Made by a program: the position numbers and the translations under genes. A stretch of 64,000 nucleotides of DNA from Paractinoplanes durhamensis (GTDB lineage: Bacteria; Actinomycetota; Actinomycetes; Mycobacteriales; Micromonosporaceae), in contig NZ_BOML01000014.1 of assembly GCF_016862175.1 (NCBI RefSeq), positions 61,642-125,641 of the forward strand, given 5' to 3'. A model generated the notes under the pieces. The model was given only the letters and a program-made list of their open reading frames with translations. It was not told the DNA's origin and did no database searches. Shown piece after piece: positions 16,209 through 24,381 of the stretch. Within the stretch, counting starts at the first letter, position 1. The number at the start of each line of letters is the position of its first letter.

Positions 16209-18884
16209 TCAGCTGGTCGCCGAGCAGGTGATCGGGGAGGGAACCGGGTTGGTGGTGCCGACCGAGCTCGCCAGGAAGCCGAACGTGGTGGTGCCGTTCG
16301 CGGCGATCGTGCCGTTGTAGGAGGCGTTGACGACCTTGACCGCGGTACCGGACTGGGTGCCGGTGCCGTTCCAGACCTGCGAGACGGTCTGGCCGCCGGT
16401 GAAGGTCCAGCCGACCGTCCAGCTCTTGGTGGCGCTGCTGCCGGTGTTCTGGACGCTCACCTCACCCTGGAAGCCACCGCTCCACTGACCGGTGACCTTG
16501 TAGGTGGCGGTGCAGCCGGCCGTGCCCGGCGTCGGGCTCGTGGTCGGGCCCGTCGTCGGACCAGTGGTCGGACTCGTCGTGGGACTCGTCGTCGGGCTGG
16601 TCGTAGCCGGGCTGCTCGTCGTCGGGCTGGTCGTCGGCGCCGTGGTTGCGGTCGTCGTACGGTCCGCGTACAAGATCCCGCGGCCGTTGGTGCCCAGGTA
16701 GACGCGGCCGAAGACGTTCGGGTCACCGGCGAGCGCGTCACCGGCGTTGCCGTACTGGTGCGCGTCGTCGTTGATCCGGACCCAGGAGCCGGCCGCGTCG
16801 TCGGAGCGGAAGACGCCGGTGACGCCGTCGACCGTGCCGACCAGGAAGATCGCCTTGTGGCTCTGGCCCGGGGCGGCCTTGCCGAAGGCGACGTTGATAC
16901 CCGAGGTCACCGTGGCGACCTTGGTGAAGGTGGACCCGGAGTCGGTGGACTTGAACAGTCCGCTCTCGCCCGCGACCCAGACCTCACCCTCGGTGCCCGG
17001 AACGGCCTTGAGGTGCAGCCGGCCGGTGGTGGGCAACGACACCGACGACGCGGTGAACGTCGCGCCGCCGTCCTTGCTGGTGTAGAACTTCCCCGCGGCG
17101 TACGCATAGAAGGTCTTGGGGTTGACCCGGTCCGACTCGACGATCGCGCCGGCCGGCAGGCCGCTGGATGCGGTCCACGAGCTGCCACGGGTGGTCGAGT
17201 AGTAGACCCCGGTTCCCTGCGGCGACCAGACCATGTAGCCGGCGTCGGCACCGACCGCGATCGTTCCGCCGCCGGTCACCCCGGACGGTTCCTGGCCCTG
17301 GTACCAGTTTTTCCCGCCGTCGGAGCTGATCCCGATGTGGGGGGCCGCGTCGGCGTTTCCGACCCGCGCGAACACCGTGGGCGTGAGTTCGGCGAAGTCG
17401 AGACTGGTGTTGCTGCCCAGGCTCGGGGTGTCGTGGAAGTTGGGCTGCACCGCGTCCAGCGACGCGTGGTAGAAACCGCCGATGTCACCGAGCGCGCTGA
17501 CCAGCGGCGCACCGGACGGCGGGGCGGCCAGGTCGAGCACGGCGGTCTCTTCGAGGCCCTTGGCCAGCGGTTTGATCGTGATGGTGGAGCCGCTGTCCCA
17601 GTTGGTCAGGTTCGACGAGCTGTAGACGGTGGCGCCGGTGCCGTAGAACAGCCGGCTGGAGTTGTACGGGTCGATGGCCAGCGTTTCGTTCATCCAGCCG
17701 AGCTTCGGCGTGGCCTCCGGCGGCTGCGGGTTGGTGTTGAAGTCCAGCCACGGGTTGGCCGAGATGTCGATCGTGTAGCGCTTGGACATGCTGGGGTAGC
17801 TCGTCCAGTCCCAGGCCCGGGTCCAGGTGGCGCCGTAGTCGGTGCTGCGGAAGAAGATCGCGTCCGGCCACCAGGAGATCTGGGTGGCGACCATCAGCGT
17901 GCCGGGTTTTTGTTGATCCACCGTGAGGCCGCTGTAGCCGTAGTAGGCGTCTGCCGCCGGCGTTGGCGTGATGTCCGTCCACGTGCCAGTACTGATCTGA
18001 TATTTCCAGACTTGTCCGGCTGCTCCGTCGTACGGGCCACCGGTGTCGCTCGTGGAGATGTAGAGGTAGTCGCCCTGCACGACACCCTTGTGGGCCAGGT
18101 AGCCGGTCGGCTGGCCGGCGATCCTCGTCCAGGTGGTCCCGCCGTCGGCGGAGGTGTAGACCGGGTTGGCCTTGTCCCCGACGCCCACGAAGATCCGGTT
18201 GGCGGCACCGAAGGTGACCCAGCTCAGACCCTGGTTCTGGTTGAGGTAGTTGTTGGTGTCGGCCGCGTCCTGCACGTAGTTGCCGGCGTTCGGGAACGCG
18301 GTGACCTTGCTGAACGTGACGCCGTAGTCGGTGCTGCGGTAGAGACCGTTGCCGCCCTCGGCCGCGAAGTACACGTTCTTGTTGTTGTTCGGGTCGACGG
18401 CGAGCCGCTCGCCGACGCCACGGCCGGGCATGTTGCCGCCGTTCTTGAACGGCAGCGTGGTGATCTGCCAGGTGTTGCCCTTGTCCGACGAACGCAGGAT
18501 GGCGCCGTTGTTCGGATCCCAGTCGTTGGTGTACATGCCGACCGCCGCGTAGACCCGGTTGGTGTCGACCGGGTCGGGGGCGATGGACAGCACGCCGTTG
18601 TAACCCCAGTTGTTCTGGCCGACCCAGTCGAGCAGCGGTGTCCAGCTCTGGCCGGTCTCGTTCCATCGGTAGGCGCCACCGATGTCGGTGCGGGCGTAGA
18701 TCAGGTTCTTCTCGCCCGGGTTGAAGACGACGGCCGGGACGAAGCCGCCACCATCGATCCGGACGTTCTTCCAGTTGTACGGGTCGGCCGCGGCCGCCGA
18801 CGCGGAGTTGGGCTGGGCCAGGGCGACCGCCACCGCCCCGGCTAACAGGGCGGCAACCGTTGCCCCGATGGCCAGTCTTCTCAT
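16209..18884 (-). CDS. Secreted GH74 xyloglucanase with C-terminal CBM2
   Basis: An 891-residue exported protein. ATG 18884 (MRRLAIGATV) gives a normal signal peptide ending near SASAAAA; the longer open frame would swallow the CebR box. The GH74 double seven-bladed propeller occupies about 35-745. The two catalytic Asp lie in ARTDIGGAYRW and in the matching SALGDIGGFYH. A Thr/Pro/Ser-rich linker (about 745-795) leads to a CBM2 ending SATS. GH74 enzymes cleave the glucan backbone of xyloglucan. First gene of the three-gene cellulolytic operon, with a perfect CebR palindrome 30 bases upstream of the start codon. Confidence 0.94.
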   Translation of the reverse strand: MRRLAIGATVAALLAGAVAVALAQPNSASAAAADPYNWKNVRIDGGGFVPAVVFNPGEKNLIYARTDIGGAYRWNETGQSWTPLLDWVGQNNWGYNGVLSIAPDPVDTNRVYAAVGMYTNDWDPNNGAILRSSDKGNTWQITTLPFKNGGNMPGRGVGERLAVDPNNNKNVYFAAEGGNGLYRSTDYGVTFSKVTAFPNAGNYVQDAADTNNYLNQNQGLSWVTFGAANRIFVGVGDKANPVYTSADGGTTWTRIAGQPTGYLAHKGVVQGDYLYISTSDTGGPYDGAAGQVWKYQISTGTWTDITPTPAADAYYGYSGLTVDQQKPGTLMVATQISWWPDAIFFRSTDYGATWTRAWDWTSYPSMSKRYTIDISANPWLDFNTNPQPPEATPKLGWMNETLAIDPYNSSRLFYGTGATVYSSSNLTNWDSGSTITIKPLAKGLEETAVLDLAAPPSGAPLVSALGDIGGFYHASLDAVQPNFHDTPSLGSNTSLDFAELTPTVFARVGNADAAPHIGISSDGGKNWYQGQEPSGVTGGGTIAVGADAGYMVWSPQGTGVYYSTTRGSSWTASSGLPAGAIVESDRVNPKTFYAYAAGKFYTSKDGGATFTASSVSLPTTGRLHLKAVPGTEGEVWVAGESGLFKSTDSGSTFTKVATVTSGINVAFGKAAPGQSHKAIFLVGTVDGVTGVFRSDDAAGSWVRINDDAHQYGNAGDALAGDPNVFGRVYLGTNGRGILYADRTTTATTAPTTSPTTSSPATTSPTTSPTTSPTTGPTTGPTTSPTPGTAGCTATYKVTGQWSGGFQGEVSVQNTGSSATKSWTVGWTFTGGQTVSQVWNGTGTQSGTAVKVVNASYNGTIAANGTTTFGFLASSVGTTNPVPSPITCSATS

Positions 18885-19307
18885 CCGGCACCTTCCATAG
18901 ACGTACGTGCACATGGGAGCGCTCCCAGCAGCGTCCGGTCCCCGACATATCCCTGTCAAGCCCTGGAAACGTTTAGTTGACAATCGTGGATATAGAGGCA
19001 CGCCCGCCGACCCCCGCGCCCGCCCGGCCACCCGGCAGCCCCGACGCCACCCCGGCGGCCGCCCGCCATTTACTCGGAATTCGCGCACTAACCGCAGTCA
19101 ATTGACTCGGCTCAATCGCTTAAAACGTTCAGCAACGCCACGAAATGGCGCGAATACTTTCCGTCAACCAGATCGCCACTTCAGCCACCGCTGCGCGTTT
19201 TCCGCGCTGTGTATCATCTGCCCTTGATTGCCGCAGCGACGCCGAGTCCCCAAGGCCCGCAGGCGGGTAACAAGCGCCGGCGACTGCCGGTGACGGAGGA
19301 GCGTTTC
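18885..19307. other. Divergent control region between cellulase operon and UDP-glucose dehydrogenase
   Basis: No gene is credible here. On the minus strand it holds the CebR box, a TTGACA-like -35 at 18954-18959 and the 8-base palindrome AAACGTTT at 18967-18974. The 150 bases nearest 19308 contain small GC stems and the SD GGAGG, but no riboswitch class I can recognise. The stretch 19060-19220 is noticeably less GC-rich than the flanking genes, as expected for promoter DNA. Confidence 0.6.
18914..18927. promoter_or_regulatory. CebR box (cellobiose-responsive LacI-family operator)
   Basis: The perfect 14-base palindrome TGGGAGCGCTCCCA, identical to the established CebR/CelR operator of Streptomyces and Thermobifida. 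It lies 30 bases upstream of the GH74 start codon and just downstream of a candidate TTGACA -35. A CebR-type repressor bound here would silence GH74, GH48 and the LPMO until cellobiose is present. No cebR gene lies in this window. Confidence 0.93.
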
Positions 19308-20672
19308 ATGAAGGTTTGTGTTGTCGGCACGGGCTATGTCGGGCTGACCACCGGTGTCAGCCTCGCCTTCCTCGGACACCAGGTGACCTGCGTCGATCTG
19401 GATCAGCAGAAGGTCGACATGCTCACCGGGGGCCGTTGCCCCATCTACGAGCCGGGCATGGATGACCTGCTCGCCGAGGCCGCCGGCAACTTGAGCTTCA
19501 CCACCAGCTACGCCGAGGCGGTCCCCGGCGCCGACGTGGTGTTCGTCGCGGTGCAGACCCCGTCGGCCGCCGACGGCAGCCCCGACCTGCGTTATCTGCG
19601 CTCGGCGGCGGAGAGCGTGGCGCGCAATCTCGATCACACCTTCACCGTCGTGGTGAACAAGTCGACCGTGCCGATCGGCAGCGGGAACTGGGTGGACGCG
19701 ATTCTGCGGGAGTCGTTCGCGCAACGCGAGGACCGCCCGGTGAGCTGCGAATTCTCGGTGGCGTCGAATCCCGAGTTCCTGCGCGAGGGCAATGCCATCC
19801 ACGACACCCTCTTCCCCGACCGGATCGTGATCGGGTCGGACAATCCGCGCAGCCTCGAGGTGCTCAACCAGCTCTACCGGCCGATCATCAACCAGACGTT
19901 CACCGCGCCGAGCTTCTCGCCGCGGCCGGACGACATCGGCGCGGTCCCGCTGGTCTCCACCGACCTGGCCTCGGCCGAGCTGATCAAGTACGCGGCGAAC
20001 GCCTTCCTCGCCCTCAAGATCAGCTATGCGAACGAGATCGGCCAGCTGGCCGCCAAGGTCGGCGCCGACATCACCGAGGTCACCCGGGGCATGGGCCTCG
20101 ACCAGCGGATCGGCTCCCGCTTCCTGCAGGCCGGCGTCGGCTGGGGTGGCTCCTGCTTCGGCAAGGACACCAAGGCCCTGATCGCCACCGCGGCGGAATA
20201 CAACTACTCGATGCCGATCGTGCAGGCCGCCCGCGAGGTCAACGAACGGCAGCGGCTGATCGCCGTCGAGCGCCTCCAGGACGAGCTGCGCATCCTCAAG
20301 GGCCGCAAGATCGGCCTGCTCGGCATCGCGTTCAAGCCCAACACCGACGACCTGCGCGACTCCCCCGCCCTGGACATCGCCGGCCTGCTGCTCGCCCGGG
20401 GTGCCCGGGTGCGGCTGCACGACCCGGTGGCCGGCGAGCGCTTCCAGCGGGAGCAGCCCGACCTGGCGCCCTACCTGTGCGAGACGGTGGACCAGCTTTT
20501 CGACGACTGCGACGCGGTCGTGCTGGTCACCGAGTGGGCGCAGTACCTGGAACTCGACTGGAGCAAGTACGTCGGCCTGATGCGCACGCCGATCCTGCTC
20601 GACGGCCGGCACGTGCTGGATGCCGAGCGGATGGGCCGCCTCGGATACAAATACTTGGCAATCGCCGGGTAA
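19308..20672 (+). CDS. ugd: UDP-glucose 6-dehydrogenase
   Basis: A 454-residue cytoplasmic enzyme that oxidises UDP-glucose to UDP-glucuronate with two NAD+. ATG 19308 is chosen because GGAGG lies 8 bases upstream and MKVCVVGTGYVGL is the canonical start of the family; the open frame extends 33 codons further without support. Domains: N-terminal Rossmann fold (1-200), central dimerisation helix, C-terminal UDP-binding domain. GGSCFGKDTKAL supplies the catalytic Cys283, and GIAFKPNTDDLRDSP is the UDP-domain signature. It stands alone between control regions, so its product probably feeds cell-wall or capsule polymers rather than the catabolic neighbours. Confidence 0.95.
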   Translation: MKVCVVGTGYVGLTTGVSLAFLGHQVTCVDLDQQKVDMLTGGRCPIYEPGMDDLLAEAAGNLSFTTSYAEAVPGADVVFVAVQTPSAADGSPDLRYLRSAAESVARNLDHTFTVVVNKSTVPIGSGNWVDAILRESFAQREDRPVSCEFSVASNPEFLREGNAIHDTLFPDRIVIGSDNPRSLEVLNQLYRPIINQTFTAPSFSPRPDDIGAVPLVSTDLASAELIKYAANAFLALKISYANEIGQLAAKVGADITEVTRGMGLDQRIGSRFLQAGVGWGGSCFGKDTKALIATAAEYNYSMPIVQAAREVNERQRLIAVERLQDELRILKGRKIGLLGIAFKPNTDDLRDSPALDIAGLLLARGARVRLHDPVAGERFQREQPDLAPYLCETVDQLFDDCDAVVLVTEWAQYLELDWSKYVGLMRTPILLDGRHVLDAERMGRLGYKYLAIAG

Positions 20673-20706
20673 GCCCGATTTCGGCAAGACACACCGGCCG
20701 TCCCAC

Positions 20707-20725
20707 CGGATATCCCAGATATCCG
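20707..20725. repeat. Perfect inverted repeat downstream of ugd
   Basis: CGGATATC, three bases, GATATCCG. It lies between the UDP-glucose dehydrogenase stop and the sugar-transport operon. There is no T-run, so it is not a typical terminator; it may be a repressor site or a weak hairpin. Confidence 0.45.
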
Positions 20726-20790
20726 CGCGGGGCGGCCGCTTTGCGACTAGGGTCGGTTGCGGGGCTTTGGGGGCGTGACCAGCGGTTCTC

Positions 20791-20806
20791 CCTTAACCGG
20801 TTAAGG
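20791..20806. promoter_or_regulatory. LacI-family-type operator upstream of sugar ABC operon
   Basis: The perfect 16-base palindrome CCTTAACCGGTTAAGG. An even-length palindrome with a central CG is typical of LacI/GalR-family repressors of carbohydrate genes. It lies 150 bases upstream of the binding-protein start. The cognate regulator is not adjacent. Confidence 0.6.
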
Positions 20807-20911
20807 TGATCGGGACACCGCTGCCGTATCGTTACCGAGTCGATCAAGCGGAAATCATTGCGCAACGTCCCGGTTACCTCTTGACTGTGAGCCAAGTAGC
20901 GCTTCGGACGG

Positions 20912-20929
20912 CGACGTCTTCGGACGTCG
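20912..20929 (+). other. Leader hairpin with UUCG tetraloop
   Basis: CGACGTC, loop TTCG, GACGTCG. A 7-base stem closed by a stable UUCG tetraloop, ending 27 bases before the binding-protein start codon. It could stabilise the 5' end of the transport mRNA. Confidence 0.45.
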
Positions 20930-20956
20930 GAGGCGCGATTTGACATAGGGAGCGGT

Positions 20957-22324
20957 ATGTTCGGTCAACCTACGAGCCCGCGTTTTCGGGCCGTGCTCGC
21001 CGGTACGCTGAGCGCCGGGCTGGTTTTCGGCCTGGCTGCTTGCGGCGGCGACGACTCCGACAGCGACACGTCGACCGATGCCTCGGCGTCGGCGATCGAC
21101 TGTTCGCCATACACCAAGTTCGGAGACATCAAGGGCAAGACGATCTCCATCTACACCGGAATCGTCACCCCAGAGGACACTCCGCACATCAACTCGTACA
21201 AGCCCTTCGAGACCTGCACCGGTGCCACGGTCAAGTACGAGGGTGACAAGTCCTTCGAGACCCAGATCCTGGTCCGCGCCAAGGCCGGCAACCCGCCGGA
21301 CCTCGCGATCGTGCCGCAGCCCGGCCTGGTCAAGCAGCTCGTGGCCACCGGCAAGGCGGTCGTGGCGCCGGACGAGGTGTCGGCCAATGTCGACAAGTTC
21401 TGGGGCAAGGACTGGAAGGCCTACACCACGGTCGACGGCAAGTTCTACGGTGCTCCGCTGGGCGCGTCGGTGAAGTCCCTGGTGTGGTATTCGCCGAGCG
21501 ACTTCAAGGACGCCGGCTACACGGTGCCCACCACGCTCGACGAGCTCAAGGCGCTGAGCGACAAGATCGCGGCCACCGGTGCCAAGCCGTGGTGCGCGGG
21601 CATCGCCTCCGGCGACGCCACGGGCTGGCCGATCACCGACTGGATGGAAGACTTCATGCTCCGCCTTTACGGGCCGGAGGAGTACGACAAGTGGGTCAAC
21701 CACCAGATCGCGTTCAACAGCGCCGAGCCCACGGCCGCGCTTGACGCCGTCGGTGCGTACCTGAAGAACGACAAGTACGTCAACGGCGGCCTCGGCGACG
21801 TGAAGAGCATCGCCACCACGACGTTCCAGGACGCCGGCCTGCCGATCACCGAAGGCACCTGCTTCATGCACCGCCAGGCCAGCTTCTACGCGGCCAACTT
21901 CGACAAGAAGACCAAGGTGGCCGAGGACGGCGACGTCTTCGCGTTCTACCTGCCCGGCAAGGACGCCACCACCAAGCCGGTTCTCGGCGGTGGCGAGTTC
22001 GTCGTCGCGTTCGCGGACCGTCCCGAGGTCAAGGCGTTCCAGACCTACCTGTCCTCGGACACCTGGGCCAACACCAAGGCCAAGCTGTCCAGCGGCTGGG
22101 TCTCCGCCAACAAGGGTCTCGACCCGAACAACTTGACGAACCCGATCGACAAGCTGGCGGCTACGATCTTGCTCGACCCCGCCACGCAGTTCCGGTTCGA
22201 CGGTTCCGACCAGATGCCCGCAGCGGTCGGTTCGGACGCGTTCTGGAAGCAGGCGACCAACTGGATCACCGGCCAGGACACCAAGACCACGGTGGACAAC
22301 ATCGAAAAGGCCTGGCCGAAGTAG
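20957..22324 (+). CDS. Sugar ABC transporter substrate-binding lipoprotein (alpha-glucoside type)
   Basis: A 455-residue lipoprotein. The lipobox LAAC places the lipidated residue at Cys29, followed by an acidic Ser/Asp/Thr linker. The mature protein is a cluster-B binding protein of the extracellular solute-binding family 1. GDKSFETQILVRAKAGNPPDLAIVPQPG and the GWPITDWMEDF segment resemble alpha-glucoside binding proteins (AglE-like); the exact sugar is inference. It captures an oligosaccharide outside the membrane and hands it to the two permeases downstream. A perfect LacI-type palindrome lies upstream and an intercistronic hairpin downstream. Confidence 0.88.
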   Translation: MFGQPTSPRFRAVLAGTLSAGLVFGLAACGGDDSDSDTSTDASASAIDCSPYTKFGDIKGKTISIYTGIVTPEDTPHINSYKPFETCTGATVKYEGDKSFETQILVRAKAGNPPDLAIVPQPGLVKQLVATGKAVVAPDEVSANVDKFWGKDWKAYTTVDGKFYGAPLGASVKSLVWYSPSDFKDAGYTVPTTLDELKALSDKIAATGAKPWCAGIASGDATGWPITDWMEDFMLRLYGPEEYDKWVNHQIAFNSAEPTAALDAVGAYLKNDKYVNGGLGDVKSIATTTFQDAGLPITEGTCFMHRQASFYAANFDKKTKVAEDGDVFAFYLPGKDATTKPVLGGGEFVVAFADRPEVKAFQTYLSSDTWANTKAKLSSGWVSANKGLDPNNLTNPIDKLAATILLDPATQFRFDGSDQMPAAVGSDAFWKQATNWITGQDTKTTVDNIEKAWPK

Positions 22325-22349
22325 TCAAAAGGATCTAAAAGCTCCATCG

Positions 22350-22384
22350 GGGCCGGTCGGGAGGCGAAATCTCCCGGCCGGCCC
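22350..22384 (+). promoter_or_regulatory. Intercistronic stem-loop after the binding-protein gene
   Basis: GGGCCGGTCGGGAG (22350-22363) pairs with CTCCCGGCCGGCCC (22371-22384) over 14 bases with one G-U wobble and a 7-base loop. There is no T-run. Such hairpins between binding-protein and permease genes raise the ratio of binding protein by blocking 3' decay or partially terminating transcription. Confidence 0.65.
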
Positions 22385-22431
22385 TAGCCTCTCTCTCCTC
22401 TGAAAGAAAGCACGAAGGAGGTTCGGGTCGC

Positions 22432-23418
22432 GTGTTCAATGCCGCCTCCACCACCCCAGGCAAGCTGTTACAGATGCTCGCGGCACTCCTGCTGTTCGCC
22501 GCCATCATGGGCGTCATTCTCTTCATCGCCGGCCGGCTCGGCCGCGGTAAGCGTGGCGACAAATGGGTGGGGTATCTCTACCTCGCGCCCGCCGTGCTGC
22601 TGCTGCTCGTCGGCCTGGTCTACCCGGGCCTGCGCACCATCTACGAGTCGTTCTTCGACGCGGCCGGCAAGGGCTTCATCGGGTTCGACAACTACAAGAC
22701 CATCTTCAGTGACAAGGACGAGCTCACCGTCCTGCGCAACACGGTGTTCTGGGTGGTCCTGACGCCATTCGTGGCCACCGCGATCGGCCTCCTCTACGCC
22801 ATCCTGGTGGACCGGTCCCCGTTCGAGTCGATCGCCAAGGCATTGATCTTCCTGCCGATGTCGATCTCGTTCGTGGCGGCGTCGGTCATCTGGAAGTTCA
22901 TGTACGAGTACCGCCCCGACCAGGGCAACGTGAAGCAGATCGGCCTGATCAACCAGGTCATCGTCTGGCTCGGCGGTAAGCCGGTCCAGCTGCTGATCGA
23001 GTCACCACTCAATACGTTCCTCCTGATCATCGTGATGATCTGGATCCAGGCCGGCTTCGCCATGACCATCCTTTCGGCGGCCATCAAGGCGATCCCGGAC
23101 GACATCATCGAGGCCGCGCGGCTCGATGGCGTCAACCCGTGGACCATGTTCAAGAACATCACGCTGCCGAGCGTGCGCCCGACCGTCGTGGTCGTGCTCA
23201 CCACCATCGGTATCGGCACGCTGAAGGTCTTCGACATCGTCCGCACCATGACCGGCGGCCAGTTCAAGACCAACGTCGTGGCGAACGAGTTCTACAGCCA
23301 GACGTTCCGGGCCGACAACCAGGGTCTCGGTGCCGCGCTCGCGGTGCTGCTGTTCATCCTGGTCGTCCCGATCGTGGCGTACAACATCCGCCAGGTCCGT
23401 CAATCGTCGGAGGCATGA
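22432..23418 (+). CDS. Sugar ABC transporter permease (MalF/AglF-like)
   Basis: A 328-residue inner-membrane protein starting at GTG 22432 with AAGGAGG upstream. It has an unusual extra N-terminal hydrophobic segment (residues 15-38), then the six-helix permease core. The cytoplasmic EAA loop EAARLDGVNPWTMFKNITLP, which docks the ATPase, is near residue 225. No ATP-binding gene lies in the operon; actinomycetes commonly share one MsiK-type ATPase among several sugar importers, and that is the likely partner here. The stop overlaps the next start (ATGA), so the two permeases are translationally coupled. Confidence 0.92.
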   Translation: MFNAASTTPGKLLQMLAALLLFAAIMGVILFIAGRLGRGKRGDKWVGYLYLAPAVLLLLVGLVYPGLRTIYESFFDAAGKGFIGFDNYKTIFSDKDELTVLRNTVFWVVLTPFVATAIGLLYAILVDRSPFESIAKALIFLPMSISFVAASVIWKFMYEYRPDQGNVKQIGLINQVIVWLGGKPVQLLIESPLNTFLLIIVMIWIQAGFAMTILSAAIKAIPDDIIEAARLDGVNPWTMFKNITLPSVRPTVVVVLTTIGIGTLKVFDIVRTMTGGQFKTNVVANEFYSQTFRADNQGLGAALAVLLFILVVPIVAYNIRQVRQSSEA

Positions 23419-24332
23419 TGAGCACCGTTACTCCGCTGACGACCGGCCCGGACCTGAAGCCCAAGCCGGAGACCGCCGCCTCGATCGCCAAGAAGAAGCT
23501 CAGCTCGCCGTGGGCGTCGCTGGCCGCGATCATCATCGCGGTCCTGTGGACGCTGCCCACGTTCGGCCTGCTGGTCTCCTCGTTCCGGCCGGAGCGGGCG
23601 ATCAAGCGCACCGGCTGGTGGACGTTCTTCAGTGACCCGCAGGTCACGATGGAGAACTACAAGGCGGTGTTCGGCCAGGACGGCGGCGTCAACCTCGGCG
23701 ACTACTTCATCAACTCGCTGGTGATCTGCATCCCCGCGGTGCTGATCCCCCTCGCGCTGGCGTCGCTGTCCGCCTACGCCTTCGCCTGGATCAACTTCAA
23801 GGGCAAGAACTTCCTGTTCCTGGCCATCTTCGCGCTGCAGATCGTGCCGCTGCAGGTCACCCTGATCCCGATTCTCGAGATCTTCGTCAAGGTGCACCTG
23901 ACCGGCACGTTCTGGACGCTGTGGCTGGCCCACTCGACGTTCGCCCTGCCGCTCGCCATCTACCTGCTGCACAACTTCATGCAGGAGATTCCGGCCACCC
24001 TCATCGAGGCGGCCCGGATCGATGGCGCCGGCCATGTATCGATCTTCTTCAGAGTGATGCTGCCGCTGCTCACCCCCGCACTGGCGGCATTCGGCATCTT
24101 CCAGTTCCTGTGGACCTGGAACGACCTGCTGGTCGCGCTGGTCTTCGCGGGCGGCGGCAACGAGGTAGCACCGATCACCCTGCAACTGGCCAACCTGAGC
24201 GGTACGCGAGGCACAGCCTGGCAACTCCTCTCGGCGGGTGCCTTCGTCTCGATCATCGTCCCGGTGACGGTGTTCCTGCTGCTGCAGCGCTTCTTCGTGC
24301 GCGGCCTGCTGGCCGGCAGCGTCAAGGGCTAG
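23415..24332 (+). CDS. Sugar ABC transporter permease (MalG/AglG-like)
   Basis: A 305-residue inner-membrane protein. ATG 23415 overlaps the previous stop by 4 bases; a second ATG follows immediately. An N-terminal cytoplasmic tail of about 30 residues leads to six predicted membrane helices. The EAA loop EAARIDGAGHVSIFFRVMLP near residue 198 matches the MalG side of heterodimeric sugar importers, and FLWTWNDLLVALVF is the next conserved helix. With the upstream permease it forms the translocation pore. Last gene of the operon, closed by a strong hairpin at 24341-24374. Confidence 0.92.
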   Translation: MMSTVTPLTTGPDLKPKPETAASIAKKKLSSPWASLAAIIIAVLWTLPTFGLLVSSFRPERAIKRTGWWTFFSDPQVTMENYKAVFGQDGGVNLGDYFINSLVICIPAVLIPLALASLSAYAFAWINFKGKNFLFLAIFALQIVPLQVTLIPILEIFVKVHLTGTFWTLWLAHSTFALPLAIYLLHNFMQEIPATLIEAARIDGAGHVSIFFRVMLPLLTPALAAFGIFQFLWTWNDLLVALVFAGGGNEVAPITLQLANLSGTRGTAWQLLSAGAFVSIIVPVTVFLLLQRFFVRGLLAGSVKG

Positions 24333-24340
24333 CCCTTCCC

Positions 24341-24374
24341 GAAAGGCCGCGCCCGCCTGCGGACGCGGCCTTTC
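24341..24374. terminator. Bidirectional terminator-like hairpin between convergent operons
   Basis: GAAAGGCCGCG (24341-24351) and CGCGGCCTTTC (24364-24374), a perfect 11-base stem with a 12-base loop. The stem ends in TTTC on one side and GAAA on the other, so it can act on both the permease transcript and the convergent glycerol kinase transcript. Confidence 0.8.
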
Positions 24375-24381
24375 GCGCGTC

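Noticed and set aside
18907..19227. A 106-codon frame in the cellulase/ugd control region
   Set aside because: It spans the CebR box and promoter DNA and has a basic low-complexity product.
19215..19307. Possible riboswitch upstream of ugd
   Set aside because: Small GC stems are present, but none of the conserved blocks of known classes could be matched.
20707..20725. Palindrome after ugd as a terminator
   Set aside because: Loop of only three bases and no T-run; kept only as an inverted repeat.
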